In this document: piece after piece, positions 47,767 to 60,500 of the stretch
How the letters are laid out: each line of letters begins with the position of its first letter
How positions within the stretch are numbered: position 1 is the stretch's first letter
DNA from: Daldinia sp. FL1419
Taxonomy: Eukaryota; Ascomycota; Sordariomycetes; Xylariales; Hypoxylaceae
Direction: 5' to 3'
Assembly: GCA_025201765.1 (NCBI GenBank)
Contig: MU623380.1
Span: 186,001 to 250,000 of the forward strand
Length of the DNA stretch: 64,000 bases
Notes under the pieces: model-generated
What the model was told of the DNA's origin: nothing
Seen by the model: only the letters and a program-made list of their open reading frames with translations
The model's database searches: none
Translations under genes and position numbers: made by a program

Positions 47767-49404
47767 TTACTCAAGCCGTAACTTCTTTCGTTTTCTTTTT
47801 CCGCCCACCTCCCGATGCTCTTCAATATTCAATAGAGCTTCTCGCTTCTTCTCACCCACCTCCTTCATGTGGTCACGGATAAACCTGCTCTCTAAGTTGA
47901 CGCCTTCTTCTTCCCATTTCTCTAGTTCCCTGCCAACACGGGTTTCTATAGCGTGAACACGTTCGACGTCCCTCTGCCCAATAAAGGTAACTGCATCACC
48001 CTTTCTCCCCGCTCGGGCGGTACGACCCACGCGGTGAATATAGTCGTCAGGGTCTTGGGGGACGTCGTAGTTCACCACGAGGCTTACTTCTGGAATATCC
48101 AAACCTCGTGAAGCTACATCCGTGGCGACGAGGATACGTGCTGCTGAAGCCCTGAATCGTCCCAAGTTATCCACACGTTGGCGTTGTTGTAATCTGGAGT
48201 GGAGAGATGTAACACGGTGATTTAATAGTCGTAATAGGTGGTGGAGGTACTCGGCAGTCGAGGTTCGATTGCAGAAAATAATAAGCGATTTTTCGATGTT
48301 GGCTTCCGTTAGGAGGAATGCATGTAGATAGTACTCCTTGTGTGTAACATTGACTTGAATGTACATCTGATGTAATGCGGTTGGAACGGCGAGCTTCTGC
48401 GTATCAACCTCACATACGAAAGCTGGCTCCTTTCCGCGTTTTGGCGGCATATCTTTCAAGGCACGCACCTCTGGCGTAATAGTAGCCGTAAACAGAAGCG
48501 TCTGTCTCTCGCTTGAGGGTGGAAGGACTCCTAGGCATTCTTCGATGTCTGGTAGCATGCTCCCGGGCCCCCCTGCCGCTAGTAATCGATCCGCCTCATC
48601 GAGCACAACAAATTTCACCCTCCGTAAGCCAGCTATCGTATCCTCTCCGGAAGAATTGATGTGATCCGCTAAACGACCGGGAGTAGCAATTACGACGTGA
48701 GGCCTTTGGGCAAGAGCAATGGCTTGTGGGCGCATGTCAGATCCACCGGTAATTAATATTATCTTAAGGGATTGAGGTGAGGATATCGCCTTGAACTGCT
48801 CGTAAATCTGTAAAGCCAATTCACGAGTAGCTGTCAATACTACCGCGTAGATGGAACTCGGGTCTTCGGACCACTTTTGTAAGATAGGTGCAGCGAAGGC
48901 GACTGTTTTTCCCGAACCTGTCCGACTCGTTCCGATACAATCTCTACCCTTGAGAATCTCGGGGATACAGGCTTTCTGGATACCCGTTGGCCGTTTGATT
49001 GCCATGTTGGCAAGTGAACGAACAAGCCATGGCTTCAACTTCAACGATTCGAAAGTCGTATGACGGCTCACTGGGGCGGCGATAGGGGTATTCACAGGGA
49101 CTGCCGTTGGTAATGAGCTCTCAGACGCTTTGGTCTGCGTATTGCTAGTACCCTTCCGCTTAATCCTAGATGGTACGTTTATGGATGATGTACCCGGTTC
49201 ATCAGCAGCGGGAATTAATTCGGCGGATAGCCTGCGTCTTTTACGAGAAGCCGCACTGTCGAGCGAGTCGGATTCCGCTTCCGATCCCGACTCGCTTCCC
49301 TCGGATACATCCTGACGCCGCGACGACGAGGATGGAGAGTCCAGTATTTGATCGTCCGACTCAGACGCGGATAGAGCGGCTACGTCCGTTACAGATGCAG
49401 GCAT
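47767..49404 (-). CDS. dbp8: ATP-dependent RNA helicase Dbp8 (DEAD box)
   Basis: A nucleolar DEAD-box helicase of the Dbp8 class, required for early 18S rRNA processing and small-subunit assembly. Single exon, 545 residues. The acidic Ser-rich N-terminus (about 110 residues, with a KRRR basic patch) precedes the helicase core. Q motif: TFESLKL to PTGIQ. Motif I: SRTGSGKT, with Ser-Arg where many family members have Ala-Lys or Ala-Gln. Ia: TATRELALQ. Ib: TPGRL. II: DEAD in VVLDEADRLL. III: TAT rather than SAT. V: ATDVASRGLDIP. VI: HRVGRTARAGR. The C-terminus is Lys/Arg-rich (KRKRKKLRLE), as expected for a nucleolar protein. It lies upstream of and divergent from mkk1, with a spacer of about 4.7 kb. 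Confidence 0.95.
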   Translation of the reverse strand: MPASVTDVAALSASESDDQILDSPSSSSRRQDVSEGSESGSEAESDSLDSAASRKRRRLSAELIPAADEPGTSSINVPSRIKRKGTSNTQTKASESSLPTAVPVNTPIAAPVSRHTTFESLKLKPWLVRSLANMAIKRPTGIQKACIPEILKGRDCIGTSRTGSGKTVAFAAPILQKWSEDPSSIYAVVLTATRELALQIYEQFKAISSPQSLKIILITGGSDMRPQAIALAQRPHVVIATPGRLADHINSSGEDTIAGLRRVKFVVLDEADRLLAAGGPGSMLPDIEECLGVLPPSSERQTLLFTATITPEVRALKDMPPKRGKEPAFVCEVDTQKLAVPTALHQMYIQVNVTHKEYYLHAFLLTEANIEKSLIIFCNRTSTAEYLHHLLRLLNHRVTSLHSRLQQRQRVDNLGRFRASAARILVATDVASRGLDIPEVSLVVNYDVPQDPDDYIHRVGRTARAGRKGDAVTFIGQRDVERVHAIETRVGRELEKWEEEGVNLESRFIRDHMKEVGEKKREALLNIEEHREVGGKRKRKKLRLE

Positions 49405-52024
49405 ATTTTATTTTAATACGCACAAAGCCCGTATGTAGCCGCTTGTTTATTTGATATCACTTCTAGGAAGATGCATCAATCAACATTTCGCTAAGCGCTT
49501 GTGAAGAAAAAAAAAAAAGTTGAAGTTGATACTGGATCAAACAGGGGTCTTTGATGTGGGGAAGAATTCAACATTTAAACCAATGAAGCACTGCACTTTA
49601 AAAGTACGTAACTACGCTAAAGTAAACGCGCGGCTGTTGGTGCAATCGACTACTCCAATTGCCAGATTACCTTTTTAATGGGTCCTCATCCTTACTATTC
49701 CTATGGCCACATCTATTGGACTGTTTTCCTGCAACTGCATCTTGAAACTACTATACGTGATCGTTAATGCGGGAAAGAGATACTTGGGTACATTGACATA
49801 CATGACCTCAGAAACAGCGATTTGCACCCACCCTGCAATCTATGATTCGTGCTTCGTGTCCTATGTTCCCTTTAATCAAACTCTCTCAACTTGATGGTTT
49901 GTTTTTTCTTGTTCTTCATGTTTCAAAATATCTAATAAGATGGAGTCGTCGGAAAACTAGGATAAGATGACTGCTAAATTCTACTAGTTACGATCTTTAA
50001 CGAGTTAGGGAATCAATGTAAATACTTAGGTACTTACTGTATTGTGTGTATTTTTATTTTATTTTTTTCATCAAATTGCCAGCCCTACGTTGTGATAATA
50101 TCAAGAGCCGGACGTATGTCGCCCCAAAGGATTTCGGCTAAGATGTAGCCAATCTCTCATCTCAAGCGCTTGGCAGCCTTTGAGCAGGGTCTAGACGGGA
50201 AAGCATCTATCCATCCCTGTACACATGCATGTGCTATGCACATGATATTGCCCCTGACCATAGCTGGCAACCGGTAGCTGCTTCACCGAAGCCTTACGCT
50301 GCAACAAAAAAGAGCTCAATTTCACAAGCCAAATATGTAAGTATTATGAGCTTGCATAGGGGCGGAGGGGGTCAAAGGTCGAGATGGGAAATCTTTGTGG
50401 AAATAATTACGAATGCATCCTCATCCCTCGCGTAGTCGAACCACCATCGTTCAACGTCGTTGTTCGACACGAGAAGGCATCACGATCGGGCACCGCTCAT
50501 CCTTTTGAGCCTTTGGACCCCAATGTGCAAAACTCCAGATGGACTTCCGAACCAATCTACTCTAGCTTCGTGTCGCTATCGAGAGTTGGGGTCCATGCCG
50601 TCTAACCCCAAACCTGGACCCCAACAAAGCTTTGAAAACTTCAAATGTATGAGCGCACTTGATGGACATATAGGGAATGTATGCCCTATGGTGCGTAGTT
50701 CCACAGACTCCAGAGTTGGGGTATTCGGTCTAGGGCTAGCTACATACACTACATACACTACATGGACATACATACATAGTACGCGATGGCGAGCTACCTA
50801 CCCACCTCAAGTCGAGAGGGGGGTTCATACGGTATCTAGATGAGCACTGTCTTACGCTCACCTTACCGTCGTGCGGTACATGGCTGCAACGGTACATGGA
50901 GCTTGACATGTTATAAGTTCGGTACGTATATGTGTACGTGCATGCGATGGTTGGCAATTGCTAGCTTACCATCCAGGTTGCGGACTACTATTGTCGCTAT
51001 TCCTTCCTGGGTTGCCGATTTCCGACTAAATTTGAGATAATCTCGCCTACTCCGAAAAGTAGTGAGAAATAATGGAAAGTAATGCGCATTAGCGGTCGAC
51101 CTAATACAGTCTGACACAACAACCGGACATGTCAGCAACGACAAGACCTACTTGGAGTCCTGTCGAAACATTTCTCGACAATGAGACTCCCAAGCTATGA
51201 GTGGTGGAGCCGGGGACCAAGGGTGGATCAGTGATGTGTGGACAGGGTGGGCATGGCTCCCCCGGCCGAGCTGGTCAGGGGTCTTAGTTGGAGCTGCAAT
51301 GTTCCACGATTTGATTCCTTGGGACCCGTCGTCCATGATCGGTCGACCGTCAAGTTGGACCATTATTCAACCATTCGGCCATTAAGACGATGATGGAAAT
51401 TGTACAAGAGACGGTACTGTACGACTTCAGACCAAACCCCTTGCACGCAATAGCTACTCCTCAAACAAATGTCGACAAATGCAGACGAAAGTACATATAG
51501 CATTGTTTTGATTGTCCATTCATTCCACTCATGTGGACGATGATCATTTTCGAATCCGAGCGTCGTCACATCTCCAGGATGTCCCAGGTACTGGGGGCTA
51601 AGCGGTTCGGATAACTAGGTACAATAGAAATCTGATCTAGTGTACATATTGTACCTCACCTCACCTCACATGCGTAAGAGAGGCGATAGTAAGATCAATT
51701 GTTATTACCGATTATAGGTATCTTACCTTATATATTTTGATTATATTGTATTATCGTATGCTTTGACACCGTAATCAAGAGTACCTAGGTAATTGATCAT
51801 ACAAATCCATCTTATCTTTTTTAGTTCTTCTTACTATAACTACATACTTCAATAATAATAGTTAATAACTAATGATAAAAAGTCTTTTTATGGGTTACCT
51901 AATTTTTCTTTTTTATGATCTTGGTTTTGTGTCTTTATTATCTATTGCTAACCGCTAGACATTTCGTCTCATATTTCAATCCGAAACCTACTACACCAAC
52001 TTGAACCAGAAAACCCACATGGCA

Positions 52025-52043
52025 TCTCTCTCTCTCTCTCTCT
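52025..52043. repeat. (CT)n microsatellite
   Basis: Uninterrupted CT dinucleotide tract. Confidence 0.8.
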
Positions 52044-52077
52044 TTCATAGCTAGTAGTTGTCTTACTAGGGTGCAAG

Positions 52078-52096
52078 CTTCTTCTTCTTCTTCTTC
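52078..52096. repeat. (CTT)n microsatellite
   Basis: Six tandem CTT units. Confidence 0.8.
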
Positions 52097-54105
52097 TAAT
52101 ACGTCCCTTAGGTTCGGCCCGGCCTTGATAACTTGGAGACTTTGAATTGTACTTTGTATTTGCCTTAAATGGTAGGTACAAGTTGTACCTAACCTTAAGT
52201 TCTAAGGTACTACAAACGTAGTAACTATTTATTCTGCTAAGCAGCCCCCACTAGCCACATGTTCGCACCTTTTCTTCGAATAGGTACTTTGATACTTCGA
52301 TATTGAATCTACCTAGGTAGTTACAACCTACCTATACATTATCTATTGTATCTATTGTATCTATTTCGCCTTAAAGCCTTCTAGGTATGTATAGGGAATT
52401 CTTAGCGGTTCATTACAAATACTTTTATATCTGCTGCCTACTTCAACCCTCCTCTTTTTTTCCCTTTCGTTATCCACGCATTCGTTCAGCGCATATGCGC
52501 AGGTACTAATTGGTCCTACCTAGCTTAATACACACCCAGCGATACAAGAGAAGAAAGACGACCTAAGAGAAAGAGAGAGAGAGAGAGGGATAGCATACAT
52601 AGTACGGCCGACCGTTGTTTTGCGCCGTGCATCCCGACTGGTAAAACCGCCTCCTACCTAGGTAGTCTCCAGTTTCCAGTCTCCATCTCTCTATTTCTCC
52701 AATCGCCAGTCCCGTCAAGAGTCTATCAAGTTGCATTAAATCTACTTTGACCCATTTCCACATTCGATTCGCTCGTTGATTGCTGGATTTGTCGTTTATC
52801 GCCCAATCTACAAGACTTTGGCGCTGGGGACCTTGTTACTTACATGGTATTAGCATAAGAGCCACGAGAGCCCGCATCAACACCCCTGTTTTTAATCGAG
52901 GTCCTTGTTTCTGGGTCCTTGTTTCTGGTTCATATTCATCTGCCCCGTCCTTTTTTCTTCCCTTCATCGCTGTTCACAAAAGCACCACCACTTCAAAACT
53001 ACTTCAAACCCGTCGAACCCATTCAAGCCCCCCCCCCCCTCCACTCCTCCTCCCCCCAAGGTCTTAGCGGGACAAGGGGCCAAGCTTCACCAACGACAGC
53101 TCCAAAGATTCCAGGTTTAATCTACCTAGTCAACTACCTACCTAACTTAAACTACCTTACCTTTGGAGTCCTTGTCGTCCAACAGGTCTAACCAAGTCCT
53201 TTTTTTCCATTTTTCTCCGCTTCCTGGACGGGAAACTAAGAACGAGAACCAAAGGGTTAGTTATATCTCCTACATACAAATAAACCTATTACCACCTTGG
53301 ACTACCTTGGGCCACCTTCAACTTTTTACACTGGACTGCTGGGCATCCAACATTTTGTGCAGGGGGGTTAATTTCAACCACGCGCGGCACACAAGCAAAC
53401 CACCTCCTCCACACTCTTTTTACTCCTCGGTTCCGTTCCCCACGACTTATCCACGATTTGAACATTTCATTTATTTCAGGTCTCGTTTAAGACTTGATTG
53501 CCTCTGGAATTATTTCATTTATTTGATACGATTTCGAATAGAATATATAATTCGCCTTTTTTTTTGTTTCTTTTTTTTTCTACCACCAACGGATCTGGCA
53601 ATACGTCACTCCAATATATTACCTTGTGGTGCTGTGTGACCTCGTTAAAGGAGCAGACCTGGACGGGATACCTAGACCAATACCTAGGCATAACCCAGGC
53701 ATACCTACCTGGACATACCTGGACGAGTCGTGTTGACGGACTGTTACATACAGCCAGCTTCGGCCCTTTTATTTCCTCTTTGTACTCGATCAGCCCGACC
53801 GCTTTCTCGGCAAACTACACCACGAACACGCACTCATCCATAGCCTACAGCCCACAGGCTTGCTGCGCAATCTTGTGGTTTGAAAATTGACCTACCACAA
53901 AATGCCCGATCACGAGAACCCTCAGGCCTCTGAGCCCGTAATCCAAAATGTAATTGAGCTTCCCTCCCTAGCTTCGCATCCCAGCCTTGCCGTCATTAGC
54001 TATCCTTGCTTTGTCCTCTCTTGCCTGTCTGTCCTTTTTATTCCTCATCTACATTCATCAAGCTTCCCCGCTCGTGTGTGCCTGCGATGCTAACATATTT
54101 CCATC

Positions 54106-55764
54106 ATGAAGGTCTCAACTGCTGCAGCTCTCGATGCCGCCGTCAGTACCCCTCCACCAGCTCCGACACCTATTCCCATCATGTCATCTTCTCCCGCACC
54201 TCTTCGACCAGCACTCGCAGGCGGCAGGCCGAGCGGCGGACGACCGCCAAGATTAGGCTTGGCCATCCCACCATCCCCTAATGTTAAGCCGGTGGGCGCC
54301 GCAGCCGCTCCGTCGCGGCCTCAACTTACCGTCCACGTCGCTACTCCGATGGGTAGCACCGTCGCACCATATGAACAACATCGTCCTACAATTCAACCCG
54401 GACAGTCTGCGAGCGGCGGTAGCGAAAGCAGTGCAGCGCATTCGCGATCCGGTAGTTTTGGACCTCTCGATGGAAGAGCTAGCAACCCCACATCCGCAGG
54501 TTCCCAATTCTCTGCCCTATCATTCGCGTCACAATATGGCATCGGCTCGAGACCGCAGGGTACTCCAGACCCCATTTCAGCCGTCGGTTCCATCTACTCT
54601 GAGAGAAGCGAAGGGGGTATCGGGATGGAGCGAGATAGCAGTATGCAAGGTCTCGAGGATAGCTTCGATAAGCTTACACTAGAGAAAGCAAGAACTGCCG
54701 ATGTTGATGAGCTCGACGATAATGGATGGAGAATCGCAAGCGCAGAGAACAGAATCGTCGAGCTAGGTAGCCTAGGTGAAGGTGCCGGTGGTGCCGTCAC
54801 ACGATGCAAGCTAAAGGGTGGAAAGACGGTATTTGCATTGAAGGTAGGCTGTCTTCCCTGCAATTCCCGATTTTTACGAAAGGACTGGCACTAATCATCT
54901 TCATAGGTCATCACCACAAACCCAGATCCCGACGTCAAGAAGCAAATCTTCCGTGAAATCAACTTCAATAAGGAATGCGCATCGGAACACATCTGCCGAT
55001 ATTACGGGGTTTTTGGCGATCCTGCTACTGCTACCATCTCCATCGCTATGGAATTTTGCGAGGGCGGATCCCTCGATAGCATCTACAAAGAGGTCAAGCG
55101 ACTTGGCGGTCGAACTGGTGAAAAGGTTCTAGGAAAGATTGCCGAAGGCGTCCTCCGAGGGTTAACTTATCTGCACAGCAAGAAGATCATTCACCGAGAT
55201 ATCAAGCCATCGAATATTCTGCTCTGCCGTAACGGCGAGGTCAAACTATGCGACTTCGGTGTTTCTGGTGACTTTGGAACTAAGGGTGAAGCTAACACCT
55301 TCATTGGCACGAGTTACTACATGGCACCTGAGCGTATTACTGGCCAAAGTTACACCATCACGTCAGACGTTTGGTCGACCGGTGTAACTCTACTTGAAGT
55401 AGCTCAGCACCGATTCCCCTTCCCAGCTGACGGAACCGAGATGCAACCCAAGGCAGGTTTAATTGACCTGTTAACATATATTGTCCGACAACCGATCCCA
55501 AAGCTAAAGGACGAGCCGGACGCCAACATATTCTGGAGTGATAGCTTCAAGTATTTCATTGAGTGCTGGTAAGTCACCCACACCTTGTACTATTAGAAAT
55601 TCAAAGTCTAACAAACGAGTAGTCTAGAGAAAGAACCAAACCGTCGTGCGAGCCCGTGGAGAATGCTTGAGCACCCCTGGATGGTGGAGATGCGAACAAA
55701 GCGGGTCAACATGGAAAGATACCTATCCCAAGTTTGGGGATGGGAGGAAGAAACGAAATCATAA
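54106..55764 (+). CDS. mkk1: MAP kinase kinase Mkk1 (cell wall integrity)
   Basis: A dual-specificity kinase that, in the cell-wall-integrity cascade, is activated by the MAPKKK Bck1 and phosphorylates the Slt2/Mps1 MAP kinase. Three exons: 54106-54843, 54907-55568, 55623-55764. They total 1542 nt, 513 residues. The N-terminal 190 residues are Pro/Ser/Gly-rich with the conserved RPPRLGLAIPPSPN block, a probable docking or regulatory region. Kinase core: GEGAGGAV loop, Lys246 in FALKV, HRDIKPSNILL, DFG, activation segment GEANTFIGTSYYMAPE, then TSDVWSTGVTLLE. The C-terminus has LEHPWM and the LSQVWGWEEE ending typical of Mkk1. The second intron splits a Cys codon (ECCLEK). Start: the Met at 54106; 54181 (MSSSPAP) is an alternative, and an upstream coding exon at 53901 is possible. 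Confidence 0.93.
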
Positions 55765-56300
55765 ACTACAAGGAGTAGTCTGGAATTAACGGCCCCTGAT
55801 ACGCCCACCCAAAACAAAAAAGCGGCTCCCAGGCACCCGAAGCCTGATATGATACCCGCATACTATCATCCACGTCTATCTAATAATAATAGGCAGATGA
55901 ACAAGCAATACACGACGTGCCGAACGTCGCTGAGCACTACCGCCAGCAAGCCATAATTACCTACCTACACAACATTTAGACTGCCAGTACCAGGGGGGGT
56001 GCCTTACTGATTACGCCAAGGAAACATTACTGGGATACCCGGAAAAGGGGGGGGCAAGGCGGCTGGAGGAGGCAACGTATAGCGCTCGTATATAAATTCA
56101 CACATATACTTACGGAGTTTGGGAGTGGGAACTGTAGGGGCTACAGGACTGATTAGGCAAATTCGAATAAATATCTTCTCAAGTGCTACGAAAATGTTCG
56201 GTACATGTGTGCCTAAGGGATTCATATAAATCAGATAAGTTGAGTTATATATGTCGTTGTTGGTGATTGCCCGGAGTGTACTGTCCTAATTTTAGCTTGG
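55765..56300. other. Spacer between mkk1 and the 5S rRNA gene
   Basis: 3' flank of mkk1. No coding sequence seen. G-runs occur at about 55992-55998 and 56046-56053. Confidence 0.5.
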
Positions 56301-56310
56301 TATATAAATG
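56301..56310 (+). promoter_or_regulatory. TATA element of the 5S rRNA gene
   Basis: TATATAAATG lies about 22-31 nt before the 5S start. In Neurospora and relatives, 5S genes carry a TATA-like box at this distance that helps recruit RNA polymerase III. Confidence 0.7.
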
Positions 56311-56331
56311 TACGAAACAGCTGTAGCTATC

Positions 56332-56451
56332 ACATACGACCATAAGATCTGGAAAACTCGGGATCCCGTCCGCTCTCCCATAGATAAGCCAGTTACTGCC
56401 GGATCAGTAGTTGGGTCGGTGACGACCAGCGAATCCCCGGTGTTGTATGTT
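56332..56451 (+). rRNA. 5S ribosomal RNA
   Basis: A complete 5S rRNA gene of about 120 nt, transcribed by RNA polymerase III and incorporated into the large ribosomal subunit. It begins ACATACGACCAT and carries the GGAAAAC and TCCCGTCCGCTC blocks. The internal control region GTAGTTGGGTCGGTGACGAC follows, then CAGCGAATCCC, and it ends TGTTGTATGT. The ends pair with each other (ACATACGAC with GTTGTATGT, with a G-U pair), forming helix I. A TATA box precedes it and a T-rich terminator follows. A lone 5S gene away from the rDNA array is usual in Pezizomycotina. Confidence 0.93.
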
Positions 56452-56476
56452 TCTCCTTTTTTTTCTTTTTCTTTTC
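56452..56476 (+). terminator. RNA polymerase III T-run terminator
   Basis: A long interrupted run of T (with C) directly follows the 5S sequence. Four or more T residues suffice for Pol III termination. Confidence 0.7.
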
Positions 56477-56833
56477 TCTCTTCGTATCCCGATTTCCCTT
56501 ATATTTTTATCCCTTTTGGTTTCTTTCTATTGACTTTCCCCATCCCATGAGTTCCCCCCCCCCCCAACAATCCAGAATCCTACAAGCGTTCATGGCGGCC
56601 CGAAAGGTTTTAAGTGCGTGCCACCCCCTTTTCCACCTAACCTATGACTACCTCCTAATACAGGATATACGAATCAAAATAGGATGGCAAAAGCGTTACT
56701 TATGTTCCGTCAAGATAAGCCGCCCTTAGCTTATCAATCGCCCGCATAGACTCTTATATATAACGAGCATACCAGACAATCGTTCTTTTGCGCAGAGTGA
56801 ATGAATCTGCATATGCTCCTAACACATCTACTT

Positions 56834-57016
56834 CTATACAAGTACCCCCAACTTCATCACTTGCCCGTCGATAGCATTCCCTAAAGCCTTGGAGTCATTA
56901 ACATCTGCGTCTTTCTCGAGTAGAAACTGTATGAGATCGACCCTCTTTGCTTCTTCGACTGCTAGAGTTTCGCGCTGACTACACGCGGCTTGGAGGGCCG
57001 TGTACCCACGATCGTT
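56834..57016 (-). pseudogene. C-terminal fragment of an ankyrin-repeat gene
   Basis: The minus strand reads DRGYTALQAACSQ, then a helix with EAKRVDLIQFLLEKDADVND and a final short segment KALGNAIDG before a stop at 56834. This matches the spacing of about one and a half ankyrin repeats. Directly upstream is an ATAG acceptor-like site, so it may once have been a last exon. The sequence to the right (57020-57240) has no continuous repeat frame. It is most simply a relic of a larger gene, or the final exon of an unresolved one. Confidence 0.5.
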
Positions 57017-57577
57017 CTATCATTACGATAGGACCACATCTCGTCGGCATATAAGTACCTAAAGAGGTAGGTAAGAAGTATGAACTCCTCGTGTTTCGTT
57101 CGAAAGAAAGCACTGCGCTTCTCCCTCTCCTTACATACTACACACCGAAACCTGGCTCCGAATAGTTTACTTAACTGGCCACTCTCGAAGCTGGGACGCC
57201 GGCACCCTATCGTCACCTGGAGGCAGAGCGGATGAGGTTCACCTTTGGCTCGTCATCTTATATATTAAGCTTTTCGCAACGAGAAATTTTGTACTATTGA
57301 AAAGGCCCGGTTGTAGGTATCAAAATGGATTACATATAGATCGAAAGTAGATAGCTGTGAGCACATAGCGTATTGCTCAAAGTATAGCATTATACTATTC
57401 ATGCATTGCTTCCCTTGTTACGTTATCTCAGCGGGAGCTTCGACTCTGCGTCCTATTTCGCGCTTCCAAACCACCATGCGTAAAGAGCCATTCGTAAACC
57501 CCTTGTTATCCAGCGCTATCCTTATACTAACCATAATCCATACCTTAGGTCAGGCATCTGGGTATCTAACAGATAAT

Positions 57578-60500
57578 TTACCTCTTCAGAGTCTTCTGCT
57601 TCTCAGCCGCAACCCTTTCCCCTCTGCCCTCAACGAGCAAACCCTTCCTCCTTCTCACACCATCCATATACCTCTTCGCAACGTTCTCCCTGTCAGCTAG
57701 TTCACCTAGATCCTCGAGATCGTCCTCCGTAAACGGCTGCCAGAATGGATCCTCGTCCACCAAAATATCAAACCCTTGAAAGATGAGTTGCGGTTGTGCA
57801 GCACCTGACGTGCGCTTGCGCATCTCCTCCGCGAATCCAAAAGACTCTGCCACAGGGATCGTCGACTGGATGGTGAAGAATGGTGTGCCTTCTTTCATTT
57901 GCTCAGAGAGGACACGGCCGCGACGCCGCGTAATGACGTCGTACACACGTCCGAGTACCTCAGCTATCAGTCGCATTAGTATAAAATGATGAAAAAATTG
58001 CCAGATAAAGGATAACTTACTGCTTGCTTGGATCTCGCATGAATACATGGCGAGCATCAGGCGCGGAGACCAATCTAGGAAACCCTGGCGGATAGACTGT
58101 TGCACCGTCTTAATGACCTCTCCCGTAAGCCGGCCGAGACGATCCCGTGCGGACGCTTCTTCGTCCGCTGGCGCGACGGTCACGTCTTCGATTATGACGG
58201 CAACACCTTGCACTGGCTCATTACATAACGGGCCTTGGTACATGGCTAATTGAAACCCATACGTGATCTTGTCGCAAAGATGCGCGGCCTTGAGTCCTTC
58301 GTCTGCCTTTGGGCTGCTGTCATCTACTTGCTTCTCCGCGGCAAACACCTTGGGGAAATAACCGTCCTTGGTAGCGTCAATCAATAAATTCGGTCCCGTT
58401 CGTTTCGGCCCGAAGGCTGTTATTTTGTCGATAACACCCTTCCACCCCTCACGCCCCTTTCCGCTCTCTAAGCTCGCCTGTAATTGCTTCTTCAATTCGT
58501 CAAGAGAGAGACTTTTACCTTCGAGTAGATCGTCGTCCGCTTCAACATTCTGCCCTCCGTCTATTTCGCTCTCTTGTTCCGTATCCTCGAGCCCATTTCG
58601 TTCCGAGTAAAGGCGTTTGATAGCCCCTGGGTTTTTCAGAAGGAACTCAGTGACGTTTGCAGGTAATGGCCGTACTCTTATCGTGATGCTGACCTGTTTC
58701 GAGCTCGTGACACCAACAACAACGCCGCGTCCCAACTCCTTATTCACCGGCGGTCGCATCTCCTCCGCGCGCACGATTGTTTCTCTATACGGCACGATAG
58801 GTGCACCGGCCTGGATATCGCACCTTGCAAATCTCTCTTTCAGATCTGTCAAGCACCGTTCTAAGTGTAATTCACCAGCGGTAAGCAAAACATGTTCGCC
58901 GCTTTCGAATTGCTCGTACTCCGCACACGGATCACTCTTCACAAGTAGCTTAAGACCCTCGATCATCCTATCCAGATCGGCTGGATTGACTGGTTCAAGG
59001 GCAACTCTTACGATGGGCTTTCCAGCCATATTAACACCCGCTAAATTCACGGAGCCTTCCAGCTGGCTACATAGAGTTCCTGATTTGAGCATATGGCCAC
59101 CGAGACCACCAATGCCGAAGACAACTCCGGCCGGGACGGAGTTAAGCGACTCCAGATTACGACCCATAAGCATGTATAGGGCCGTTACGGGGACCTTTTG
59201 GGGTTCAGGGGCCGCGTGGGGATTAGCAGGAGAAAACTTTGGCGATAATACGTAAACTGAGTCGCCAACAGATAGAGTACCAGAATATATACGCGCAAAG
59301 CCTATCAAATGCTCCGGATCGACCTTTTTCTCCTCCGTATCGTGTGCAGAGTCGTCTAAATTGGCACTATCGAGCGCTGTGGCAAGTTCATCCACCCCGT
59401 TGCTTTCTGCCGCCTGGGCACGAGCGAACTCCGCCCGTTTTTTCCTTGCCAATTCTCTGGCTTCCTCGGCGCTAAGCTGGGTAGTCCGTCTCTTATTCTC
59501 TGGAAGCTCACTTTCAGGTACAGAGACCATTTTACTGACATATGCAACCACGGGGTCTGATTTAGAGGTTTTGAAATTGACCATCGCATCCTTCACTTGT
59601 GGGTCAATATGAGAAGAACCGGGAGAATCCGCTAACAAATCAGGCAAACGTTCAGCCTGGGCAACTTTCGGAGACGGCAAGGACTCCACGACGGAGACCA
59701 ACAGGGCTGTTGATAATGGCAGCCATGACGAGAAAACTGTCGTAAGGAGCAATTTGGGATCTCGCGACCTAGCAATATGTGGTGGTATTGTGATGTTTAA
59801 CGATTTTGTTATCTTTTCGAGTAGACCAGGGTCGCTGTATCATAGTCAGCACGCTGCTTTTAAGGGATATATAAGGTAGCTCCGAAGTGAGCGCCATTTG
59901 GATTATGTCCCAATAAAATAAGTAGTAAAAGGGGGAATTATGCTTACCCCTTTCCATGATCCCCACCGATAGTTGCTTGGTATACAGCCCAAACTTGCTC
60001 AAGCACAAGCTGGACGAACATAGGCTTTAGATTGCGCCCCTTTAGATGTTTTCGCCCAAGAACCTTCTTAGTCTTCGGGTCCAAGTAAAAATCGCCCCAT
60101 AATACCTTTTCCATAATACTTCGCTTAATACCAAGCTTCTTCTCGTATAAACTAGCAAATTGTCGTACGGTGAAAGCCCAACCATCGATGGCGCTGCTGA
60201 ATATGACGTTATTCTTCTCGGGGGCGAAATATAATTCCTCGTCGTCTCGCTCTTCAAATTGTAGCTCACCCGCTTCGCTTTCTATGTCTCCTAACTTTGC
60301 CTCTCTTGCTGCCGCCGCGGCAACTCTCTCGTCCATGCGTTCCCGCCAATTCAAGTCTTCTTCCATACGCTCTCCCTGGAAGAAGCTTCCCAAAACGGCG
60401 TTGACTTGTTCGAGAAGCTTGTTGAGGTGAATGTAAGCTTCCCCCGGCGTCATCTTCAACTCGGTGACTAGTCGATCTATCTTGTTGAAAACAAGAAGCG

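Larger units (their letters stand above)
49405..54105. other. Long spacer between dbp8 and mkk1, including the mkk1 leader
   Basis: No protein-coding gene is supported. From about 52430 to 54100 the plus strand is pyrimidine-rich with poly-T and poly-C runs, in keeping with a long transcribed 5' leader for mkk1. Several short upstream ATG frames occur in it (for example 52780-53067 and 53163-53639). One of them at 53901 could be a first coding exon. GGTACCTA-type motifs and simple CT, CTT and GA repeats are also present. Confidence 0.45.

Noticed and set aside
53163..53639. 158-codon frame in the mkk1 leader
   Set aside because: Phe/Ser/Pro-rich because of the pyrimidine-rich strand. No conserved protein is apparent.
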